Part shown: positions 7,397-13,346 of the stretch, piece by piece
Layout: the number at the start of each line of letters is the position of its first letter
How positions within the stretch are numbered: position 1 is the stretch's first letter
IMG/VR virus record: IMGVR_UViG_3300037883_000231
Coordinates: 1 to 24,450 of that record
Strand: one strand, 5' to 3'
Origin: a virus
DNA length: 24,450 bases
Made by a program: the position numbers and the translations under genes
Notes under the pieces: model-generated
Databases searched by the model: none
What the model was told of the DNA's origin: nothing
Seen by the model: only the letters and a program-made list of their open reading frames with translations

Positions 7397-7977
7397 GATG
7401 CGACATGACGAGTGCAAGCGAGGATCGCATCCTTTATTGGCCGTTCGCAATTGCAATTGCCTGTCCTCTGGCCTTCGTGCTGGCTTGGGCCAACCTTTTC
7501 ATGGGAAGCCTCTTATTCGTTCCAGTGGCCCTTTTGATCTGGGCCGGCATTGCTGTCTACGCCGCAGTGACATGCGTGACGTGTTTACGACAACGAGCTT
7601 GGCGTCGACTCATATCCACTTTGATCCTGCCGCTGACCGTCCTGTTCACGGCGGTGAATCTTGGATTTGTTTGGCGCGCCGGACATATGTTAGGCGATTA
7701 CGTCCATCTCTCTGTCTTATATCCCCGTTATATGGCCGAGGTATCGGAGCTAACGGGTGATGCACCGCGGTTCTTGGTGTGGGTGTGGATCGGCACCGCG
7801 CCCTGCAGCACAGGTGTAGCCTACGACGACAGCGATGAGCTGGAGCCCGACGGGCGTGGCAAGGTTTGGGGCGGACTAGATGGCTTATCTGTGCATGGCG
7901 AATCGCGCGCATTCGGCCATTTTTATTTTGTCGACATTTGTCCACAACCGGACAGAGACTTGCGAACAGACTATTGA
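7393..7977 (+). CDS. Membrane protein, putative immunity, copy 1
   Basis: A 194-residue protein with three likely membrane segments near residues 17-36, 42-64 and 73-95, followed by a soluble domain of about 95 residues (GDYVHLSVLYPRYMAEV, TGDAPRFLVWVW, GVAYDDSDEL, FGHFYFVDICPQP). The ATG overlaps the toxin relic stop as ATGA, which favours this start over ATG 7405. A diverged paralog lies at 11028-11600. Membrane immunity proteins usually guard against pore-forming or envelope-acting toxins, so the lost toxin may have acted there. I do not know the family by name. Confidence 0.65.
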   Translation: MRCDMTSASEDRILYWPFAIAIACPLAFVLAWANLFMGSLLFVPVALLIWAGIAVYAAVTCVTCLRQRAWRRLISTLILPLTVLFTAVNLGFVWRAGHMLGDYVHLSVLYPRYMAEVSELTGDAPRFLVWVWIGTAPCSTGVAYDDSDELEPDGRGKVWGGLDGLSVHGESRAFGHFYFVDICPQPDRDLRTDY

Positions 7978-8062
7978 TCGCGAAGCAGGCAAATTCTCGC
8001 CAATTATTTTAGCTATCTTTCCCGCGCGACTGGAGAATCAGATGCTGAGTTTTGAGCTTTCA

Positions 8063-8292
8063 GCCGCTTGCATCCCAACATGCCCGCAGGGGCGCTGTTG
8101 ACCTCGCGCACCTTGCCCTATCCGCTGTCGAATGTCGGCAACGTCATGCAGGTGCGCACCCGGCAGGACTACTACCAGATCGAATGGCCGCCGCGGGCGC
8201 GCCGTTGCGAGACCGGCGTCTATGCCGACGAGGTGTTGCAGCACTACTTCCCGCCGTCCATGGCGGTGATCGCGAATATCGCGGCGGGCTAG
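8063..8292 (+). pseudogene. Capsid gene 3' fragment, copy 4
   Basis: Matches capsid positions from about 1440 to 1672 with one in-frame loss of a Met codon (ALLTSRT against ALLMTSRT), V to M after NVGN, and Y to C after RR. It ends ..VIANIAAG and TAG. It is the copy with the most amino acid changes in its well-aligned part and lies farthest from the real capsid gene. Upstream, 7978-8062 holds only the tail of the membrane-immunity repeat and no gene. Confidence 0.87.
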
Positions 8293-8376
8293 CACGTTTA
8301 ACCCCGCCCACTTGCAAGCAATGTTGGACGCAAGTGCCGCGGGCGGCCGCCAGAGGGCCGCTCGCACGCCTTTCCG

Positions 8377-8450
8377 CGTCATGCGCGGGCTTGACCCGCG
8401 CATCCATGCGGCCTCGCAGCCGCCAGAATTGCCGGACCAACCCGCGCGTC
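8377..8450. repeat. REP-like palindromic repeat, copy 5
   Basis: It begins CGTCATGCGCGGGCTTGACC and CGCGCATCCATG like copy 4. The right half (GCCAGAATTGCCGGACC) is diverged. It lies between capsid fragment 4 and the toxin at 8472. Confidence 0.5.
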
Positions 8451-8471
8451 ACGTGTCGCGGAGACAATCTC

Positions 8472-8960
8472 ATGAAGCCCTCACTTCCGCGCATCCTGAG
8501 CGATGTGCCGCGAACGTTACAAGTGCAGCTCGAAATCGCCAAAGCCATCCGTACACTCGCCGCGCCGAAACAGGGTCAGCAAGTTGGGCGGCAGACAGAA
8601 CTTGCAACAACGCACACTGAAAGCGAGCTGATCGCGCAAATCGTTCGCGAGCTGCTTCTTGATTTGCGCAAGGCCGGCTTTAATCCTGACGAACCGCGTG
8701 TGCCTGCGGGTAACCCCGAGGGAGGACAGTGGACAGGAGAGGGCGGTCATGGCGCCGTCATTTCCGATGCGACGCCCGACAATACGTGGAAGCCGGGAGG
8801 TCAATACGCGGCCAATAATCCGCCCGGCATTGGTCACAACCAGGGTCCGCCGCTCGAAGAGCCGCCAAAGATTCCGCCAAAACCGCCGGCAACACCGCAG
8901 GCTCTCAACAATTTCATCAAGGCTGCTGCGTACTGGCTGGCGACGGCGGAAAAGGGGTAG
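8472..8960 (+). CDS. HNH toxin, 5' part, interrupted by a frameshift
   Basis: This ORF encodes 162 residues: the shared N-terminus (MKPSLPRILSDVP, LEIAKAIRTLAAP), a helical stretch, a linker NPDEPRVPAGNPEGGQW at 71-87, a DATPDNTWKPGGQYA motif and GIGHNQGPPLEEPP near 118-131. It ends at TAG after WLATAEKG. The sequence continues in the -1 frame into an HNH-type domain, so the intact protein would be about 291 residues, close to the 318 of the toxin at 1815. The gene is either broken by a lost base or uses a -1 frameshift at A_AAG_GGG. Confidence 0.7.
   Translation: MKPSLPRILSDVPRTLQVQLEIAKAIRTLAAPKQGQQVGRQTELATTHTESELIAQIVRELLLDLRKAGFNPDEPRVPAGNPEGGQWTGEGGHGAVISDATPDNTWKPGGQYAANNPPGIGHNQGPPLEEPPKIPPKPPATPQALNNFIKAAAYWLATAEKG
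8951..8957 (+). other. Slippery-like heptamer at the toxin frameshift
   Basis: The bases A AAG GGG are phased exactly as X_XXY_YYZ in the toxin frame and directly precede the TAG stop. A -1 slip here would enter the downstream HNH frame without losing a codon. A simple one-base deletion in the A4G4 run explains it equally well. No strong nearby stimulatory stem was found. Confidence 0.35.
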
Positions 8961-9346
8961 CGGCGCGATATCTCAAAATCCTGCAGGCAGTTTATTGGGT
9001 AACAACCCTGGCCCTGCCGTACATACGCGCCTATCTTTCCCCACCCAAGACATTGACAGAGCTGCAGCAGGATGCACAGAGCCCGCAAGTTGGATATGAT
9101 ATCCATCATGTTGTCGAACAGACGCCGGCGAGGAATGATGGTTATCCGGAGGATATGATCAACGGGCCGGATAATTTGGTACGCATTTCGACGCTGAAGC
9201 ATTGGCAGATAAATGGCTGGTACGGGGAACGTAATGAGAAGTTCGACTATCTTTCGCCGAGAGAATATCTGAGAGGCAAGAGTTGGGAAGAGCGCATGCG
9301 CGTCGGCAAGGACGCACTCATCTTGTTCGAGGTTCTCAAGCCATGA
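8957..9346 (+). pseudogene. HNH toxin, 3' part in the -1 frame
   Basis: This frame carries the rest of the toxin: YLKILQAVYWVTTLALPYI, SPPKTLTELQQ, then GYDIHHVVEQ, LKHWQINGWYGE and SPREYLRGKSWEERMRVG, ending FEVLKP. It aligns along its whole length with the end of the intact toxin at 1815-2771. The nearest start is a TTG at 9053 with no convincing ribosome site, so separate expression is doubtful. The stop overlaps the DUF2019 start as ATGA. Confidence 0.7.
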
Positions 9347-9714
9347 TGGGCATGAAAATCAAGAAAATGACGATAGATGAATTGATCGAGCATTTCGTTG
9401 CGATTGCTATCGATCAGGACAAGGCCAGTTTCGAGGAGAACAATGCTAAGTTCAATAGACTCTTTAGCCAGATGGAGGCGGTTAGAAGCGAGCTAAAGAT
9501 CCGTCCAGGAGATCAGCGCAAGGCGCTTCTCCCGCTTCTGGATCATCCAAATTTGCAAGTGCGACTGAAGGCGGCGATTACTACATTGGCGGTGGCGCCG
9601 GGGCCTTCTCGTCAGGTGCTGCAAACAATTGCGAACTCGCATCGATTACCTCAATCTGCAAACGCAGGACTAATTCTTAATGGACTTAACGATGGCTCGT
9701 TTGTGCCAAAATAG
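9343..9714 (+). CDS. DUF2019 immunity protein, array member 1
   Basis: A 123-residue protein starting in the ATGA overlap with the HNH toxin frame. Typical parts are MTIDELIEHFVAIAIDQDKA, IRPGDQRKALLPLLDHPN, QVRLKAAITTLAVAP and LNGLNDGSFVPK. The usual AGDAGM segment is changed to SANAGL. It is the first of four DUF2019 starts spaced about 480 bases apart. It should be the partner of the toxin at 8472-9346. Confidence 0.75.
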   Translation: MMGMKIKKMTIDELIEHFVAIAIDQDKASFEENNAKFNRLFSQMEAVRSELKIRPGDQRKALLPLLDHPNLQVRLKAAITTLAVAPGPSRQVLQTIANSHRLPQSANAGLILNGLNDGSFVPK

Positions 9715-9717
9715 GAC

Positions 9718-9828
9718 CGATTCGGTGATGCTCTTTCACCGAGAGATTATCTGCGGGGCAAAGGTTGCGAGGATCGCCGCCGCGTCGGCGCCGATGCTCT
9801 AACTAGGTTTGGAGTGCTTAAGCCATGA
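9718..9828 (+). pseudogene. HNH toxin 3' scar 1
   Basis: An open frame of 36 codons reads RFGDALSPRDYLRGKGCEDR then RVGADALTRFGVLKP and TGA, matching the last part of the HNH toxins. It has no start. Its stop overlaps the next DUF2019 start as ATGA. It is the remainder of a toxin gene whose front was lost while its immunity gene stayed. Confidence 0.8.
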
Positions 9829-10196
9829 AAGGCCTCAATCTCGGGGGTATGACGACAGTCGAACTCGTCGACCGCTTTGCCGAAATTTGCGCCAAACAGG
9901 ACCAGGCGCTGTTCGAAAGTGAAATTGCTGAATTCAATCGCCTTTACGACCAGATGGCTGCAATCCGGGATGAACTGAAGGCTCGCCACGGGGATCAAAG
10001 GAGTGCGCTTCTTGCGCTCTTTGATCATCAGAATCTACAAGTTCGGTTGCAGGCAGCAAAAGCAACTCTGGCAGTCGCTCCGGCAGCGGCACGGAGGATG
10101 ATTGAATTGATTCAAGAATGGGGTCGTCAGCCTTATGCGGGCGACGCCGGCATGTGTCTCGTGAACCTCGACCGCGGTATTTTCGTCCCTAAATAG
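9825..10196 (+). CDS. DUF2019 immunity protein, array member 2 (orphan)
   Basis: A 123-residue intact DUF2019 protein: MTTVELVDRFAEICAKQDQA, FNRLYDQMAAIRDELKARHG, VRLQAAKATLAVAPAAARRM, and YAGDAGMCLVNLDRGIFVPK. It follows toxin scar 1 with an ATGA overlap. No complete toxin is linked to it, so it probably gives protection against a nuclease made by others. Confidence 0.75.
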   Translation: MKGLNLGGMTTVELVDRFAEICAKQDQALFESEIAEFNRLYDQMAAIRDELKARHGDQRSALLALFDHQNLQVRLQAAKATLAVAPAAARRMIELIQEWGRQPYAGDAGMCLVNLDRGIFVPK

Positions 10197-10217
10197 TGCG
10201 GTCCAGAGACTGCGCAA

Positions 10218-10307
10218 GCAACAGATTTTCTGCGAGGCAAGAGCTGCAAGGAGCGCACGCGTGTTGGAAAAGACGCGCTTATACGGTTCGGGATTCTCAA
10301 GCCATGA
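10218..10307 (+). pseudogene. HNH toxin 3' scar 2
   Basis: The frame ATDFLRGKSCKERTRVGKDA continues LIRFGILKP and ends in TGA, overlapping the next ATG. It matches the C-terminus of the HNH toxins and the scars on either side. The bases before it (10197-10217) show weaker similarity. Confidence 0.78.
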
Positions 10308-10675
10308 AGAAATCCAATTGCAAAGGTCTGACAGTAGCGGAGTTAGTTGATCGATTCGCAGCAATCTGTTCCGAACAGGATAAAGCCGAATTCGAAGATG
10401 ACATCGCCACATATAACCGTCTCTACGACCAAAAGGTTGCAGTTCTCGATGAACTGAAGGAGCGACCGGGCGATCAGAGAACAGCTCTCTTGAGACTTTA
10501 CGAGCATTCAAATTTGCAGGTCAAATTGCAAGCGGCAAAGGCAACGCTCGCTGTAGCACCTGAAGCCGCTCGACGAATGTTGCGAGAAATCGAGAGTTGG
10601 GGTCGGCAACCCTACGCGGGCGATGCTGGCATGTGCCTTGTGAGTCTTGATCGCGGAACTTTCGTTCCAAAATGA
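10304..10675 (+). CDS. DUF2019 immunity protein, array member 3 (orphan)
   Basis: A 123-residue intact DUF2019 protein: LTVAELVDRFAAICSEQDKA, RPGDQRTALLRLYEHSN, VKLQAAKATLAVAPEAARRM and YAGDAGMCLVSLDRGTFVPK. It is closest to array member 2, which suggests the two came from a fairly recent duplication or from related donors. The start is set by the ATGA overlap with scar 2. Confidence 0.75.
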   Translation: MKKSNCKGLTVAELVDRFAAICSEQDKAEFEDDIATYNRLYDQKVAVLDELKERPGDQRTALLRLYEHSNLQVKLQAAKATLAVAPEAARRMLREIESWGRQPYAGDAGMCLVSLDRGTFVPK

Positions 10676-10682
10676 TAAGTCA

Positions 10683-10790
10683 AGATTCGGAGGACCCTCT
10701 CCGAGGGACTATCTGAGGGGAAAAAGTTGGGAGGAGCGTCGCTGCGTCGGCATCGATGCCCTAACCAGGTACGGAGTGCTCAAGCCGTGA
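10683..10790 (+). pseudogene. HNH toxin 3' scar 3
   Basis: A frame of 35 codons reads RFGGPSPRDYLRGKSWEERR, CVGIDALTRYGVLKP and TGA. The stop overlaps the following GTG start as GTGA. It matches scars 1 and 2 and the ends of the full HNH toxins. Confidence 0.78.
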
Positions 10791-11026
10791 AAAATTCCGA
10801 TCTCGACAGTCTCACCACCGCACAATTGGTCGAGCGCTTTGCATCTATTTTCGACTATCTTGCGGACGCGCTGGCAATAGCGGATGCCTATGCTAGCGCG
10901 TTGTCCAGATTTCATTCCGACGAGTCAATGGACGAGTTCTATCCGTACTCGGCCAAGCGCGATGTCGAAGATAATCTGAGGGGCTATGATCTTTATGAGT
11001 CGGGCCGGATTAGGCGGAGACAATGA
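10787..11026 (+). pseudogene. Chimeric ORF: DUF2019 start joined to a toxin tail
   Basis: A 79-residue ORF starting at GTG. The first 21 residues (KNSDLDSLTTAQLVERFASI) are the beginning of a DUF2019 protein. The rest (YLADALAIADAYASALSRF, DEFYPYSAKRDVEDNLRG, YDLYESGRIRRRQ) is not DUF2019 and ends like the relic at 7328-7396. It therefore joins a truncated immunity gene to the tail of the toxin paired with the membrane protein. The ORF ends one base before the next gene's start. It is probably a by-product of recombination. Confidence 0.65.
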
Positions 11027-11027
11027 G

Positions 11028-11600
11028 ATGGCCGCCGTCGAGATGCGGGGCACGGGCGAGGATCGGCTGATTTACTGGCCGATCGTCACAGCGGTTGCCT
11101 GTCCTTTGGCGCTTGTGCTGGCCTGGGCCGATTTATTTCCTGGCAGCTTCTTGCTGGTTCCGGTGATCTTTCTATTTTTGGTGGCGATGAGTATCCGCGC
11201 TGCTTTCAAAAGTGCGGTGTGGTTTCGGCAACGCGCATGGCGCCGTTTCTATTCCACTTTGAGCCTGCCGGTGACGGCTTGGGCCGCGGTGCTGTGTCTC
11301 GGCCCTCTTTGGCCTGCCGGACATGTGGCCGGAGATTACGTGCATCTATTCGTCCTATATCCTCGTTATAAGGCGGAGATATCGGAGCTGACCGGCGATG
11401 CGCCGCGGTTCTTGATCTGGGAATGGACCGGCTCCGCGCCTTGCAGGGCGGGCGTAGCCTATGACGACCGCGATGAGCTTGAGCTCTCCATGCCGCCTAA
11501 GGTGTGGGGAGGCCAATATGGCGTGTCTGTTGTGGGCCAATCTCGTGCCTTCGACCATTTTTATTTTGTCGACATTTGTCCGCAACCAAATAAAGACTAG
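11028..11600 (+). CDS. Membrane protein, putative immunity, copy 2
   Basis: A 190-residue paralog of the protein at 7393-7977: EDRLIYWPIVTAVACPLALV, three membrane segments, then GDYVHLFVLYPRYKAEI, TGDAPRFLIWEW, GVAYDDRDELEL and FDHFYFVDICPQPNKD. ATG 11028 is chosen because it follows GGCGGAGA at good spacing and gives a start like copy 1. About 45 bases after the stop also match the bases after copy 1, so the duplication extends past the gene. It is the last gene of the accessory block. Confidence 0.65.
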   Translation: MAAVEMRGTGEDRLIYWPIVTAVACPLALVLAWADLFPGSFLLVPVIFLFLVAMSIRAAFKSAVWFRQRAWRRFYSTLSLPVTAWAAVLCLGPLWPAGHVAGDYVHLFVLYPRYKAEISELTGDAPRFLIWEWTGSAPCRAGVAYDDRDELELSMPPKVWGGQYGVSVVGQSRAFDHFYFVDICPQPNKD

Positions 11601-11751
11601 CGAACGGTCTTTTGATTGCGAAACCGGAAAATTCTCGCCAATTATTTTGAGATCTTGATCGGCAGCCGGCCGGCGGCGTCGAGGCCGCTTGCGTGCTGAG
11701 CCTACGAGCTGCGCCAACCGGCGCGCTCACCTAAAAATCACGAGGCATGCC

Positions 11752-11961
11752 ATGAAGCTGAAAGCGCCGGAAGGCGGCGGCGACCCTTGCGTTGCCGGCG
11801 TCGTCATTGCGCCGCGCGACGGCATCTACGAGGTCGAGGCCGAGATCGGCGCGCTGTTGATCGAGTGTTTTGGCTTTATCGAAGCCGGCGCCGAGCAGAA
11901 ATCCAAAGCCGCGCCGCGGCGCCCGCGGGCGGCCGCGAAAAAGACCGCGGCGGAGGATTGA
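11752..11961 (+). CDS. Small head protein of unknown function
   Basis: A 69-residue protein (MKLKAPEGGGDPCVAGVVIA, EVEAEIGALLIECFGF) with a basic, Ala-rich tail (RRPRAAAKKTAAED). GAGG lies upstream of the ATG. It has the high GC of the virion genes and ends two bases before the connector gene. Small proteins of this kind often sit between capsid and connector in siphophages. The order suggests it once followed the capsid gene directly, before the accessory block was inserted. Confidence 0.6.
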   Translation: MKLKAPEGGGDPCVAGVVIAPRDGIYEVEAEIGALLIECFGFIEAGAEQKSKAAPRRPRAAAKKTAAED

Positions 11962-11963
11962 AA

Positions 11964-12794
11964 ATGGCCGCATCCGATCTCGCAACCCTCGCCGACGTCA
12001 AAACCTGGCTTGCCGGCTCGAGCGGCATCGGCACGTCCGACGACGCGCTGATCGCGCGCCTGATCACCGATGTCAGCGGCGCCATCACCGCCTATCTCGG
12101 CCGGCCGTCGCTCGTGCCGCGGCTGTTCATGGAGCGGCTCGACGGCAACGACAAGACGCGTTTGTTCCTGCGCCACTATCCGGTGCTGCAGATCGTCACG
12201 TTGTTGATCGACACGGCCGTCGTGCCGGCGGCTGCGCCAGTCGGCATGCCGTCCGCCAAAGGCTATCTGCTCGAATCCTGGGACGGCTTGCCGCCCGGCC
12301 GGCCGCAGGCGCTCGATGTATTTCGCACGTTCTTTCGCAAGGGCCGGCAAAATATCGTGGTCGATTACTCGGCCGGTTACGCGGTGCAGAGCGAGGCGGC
12401 GAGCGTGCCGGCTTCGCCGGGACCGTATGGCGTCGCGGCGGCGGCGCCGCTCGGGCCGTGGGCCAGCGATACCGGCGTCGCTTATGCCAACGGCGCTCCG
12501 CTTGTGGTGGTGGCGAGCAATCCGGCCGCGGGCGAATATGCGGTCGCGAACGGCGTGTACACGTTCGCTGCCGCCGATGCCGGCGCCGCTGTGCTGATCT
12601 CCTACGGTTTCGTTCCGGCGGCGATCAACAATGCCTGCATCGAATGGGTGGCGGAGCGCTACCGCTACCGTACCCGCGTCGGCCAGAGCGCGCAGACCGT
12701 GCAAGGGCAACAGACGGCGTCGTATAGCCTCAAGGATATTCCGGATTTCATCCGCGCCTCGCTCGATCCGTATCGCAGCGTGGTGGGGGCGTGA
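11964..12794 (+). CDS. Head-tail connector (gp6-like)
   Basis: A 276-residue protein. The start (LATLADVKTWLAGSSGIG, DDALIARLITDVSGAITAYL) matches the gp6-like connector family of HK97-type phages, which forms the ring under the portal. The C-terminal helix (NNACIEWVAERYRYRTRVGQ) and DIPDFIRASLDPYR end are also typical. Residues about 168-216 form an inserted beta-rich segment (GVAYANGAPLVVVASNPAAG, VANGVYTFAAADAGAAVLIS) that closely resembles one in the tail tube protein at 15862. It ends in an overlap with the next gene. Confidence 0.75.
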   Translation: MAASDLATLADVKTWLAGSSGIGTSDDALIARLITDVSGAITAYLGRPSLVPRLFMERLDGNDKTRLFLRHYPVLQIVTLLIDTAVVPAAAPVGMPSAKGYLLESWDGLPPGRPQALDVFRTFFRKGRQNIVVDYSAGYAVQSEAASVPASPGPYGVAAAAPLGPWASDTGVAYANGAPLVVVASNPAAGEYAVANGVYTFAAADAGAAVLISYGFVPAAINNACIEWVAERYRYRTRVGQSAQTVQGQQTASYSLKDIPDFIRASLDPYRSVVGA

Positions 12795-13267
12795 TGTTTC
12801 AGCTCGATCTGCGCGACGATTACAGCGGAAGCCTTGCTGGCATGCCCGACCGGGTACGCCAGGCGCTCGCGAGCAAGGCCAACGTGCTCGCCGTGGCGCT
12901 GGAAGCGAAGATCCAGCAGAAGCTTTCCGGCGGCGTGCTCAATTCGCGCAGCGGCGCGCTGGCGAGCTCGATCATCGCGACGGTCGACGAATCCTCGGCC
13001 GGCGTCATGGTCCGCATCGGCACATCCGGCGACGTCAAATACGCCGCGATCCAGGAATTCGGCGGCACCATCCCGCCGCACGAGATCGTGCCGGACAAAG
13101 CCAAGGCGCTCGCCTTCGCCATCGGCGGCAAGCAGGTGTTCGCCGCGCGGGTGAACCTGCCGGCGGTGACGCTGCCGGAGCGGTCTTATCTGCGCTCGTC
13201 GCTGGGGGAGATGGCGGGGGAGATTGCAGAGGGACTGAACGAGGCGGTCGCGGACACACTGCGCTGA
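12794..13267 (+). CDS. Tail-completion / minor tail protein (gp10-like)
   Basis: A 157-residue protein with the pattern of HK97 gp10-like proteins: a helical start (MPDRVRQALASKANVLAVAL), GVLNSRSGALASSI, then KYAAIQEFGGTIPPHEIVP and LPERSYLRSSLGEM. These proteins join head and tail during assembly. The ATG is in the TGATG overlap with the connector; a GTG one codon earlier is also in frame. A toxin locus follows it instead of the tail terminator. Confidence 0.7.
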   Translation: MFQLDLRDDYSGSLAGMPDRVRQALASKANVLAVALEAKIQQKLSGGVLNSRSGALASSIIATVDESSAGVMVRIGTSGDVKYAAIQEFGGTIPPHEIVPDKAKALAFAIGGKQVFAARVNLPAVTLPERSYLRSSLGEMAGEIAEGLNEAVADTLR

Positions 13268-13295
13268 AGCTTAATTCGCTCGCCTCTATAACGCC

Positions 13296-13320
13296 TTGAC
13301 TCAATGTTCATGTTATGTTC
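13296..13320 (+). promoter_or_regulatory. Possible promoter with LexA (SOS) box
   Basis: TTGACT at 13296-13301 resembles a -35 element. GTTC-N7-GTTC at 13306-13320 is the LexA operator consensus described for many alphaproteobacteria and would cover the promoter spacer and -10 area. The -10 itself is poor. It lies 26 bases before a toxin gene in a locally AT-rich gap, and no comparable site was seen before the capsid-linked toxins. One 8-base match is expected by chance about once in a window of this size, so position is the main support. Confidence 0.45.
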
Positions 13321-13346
13321 CATTTATCTAAGTTGCGGAGACGGCG

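Noticed and set aside
9343-11026. Regular 480-base spacing taken as a CRISPR-like or satellite array
   Set aside because: Units are coding, diverged from each other and consist of toxin tail plus DUF2019 gene, so they are gene duplicates and not direct repeats with spacers.
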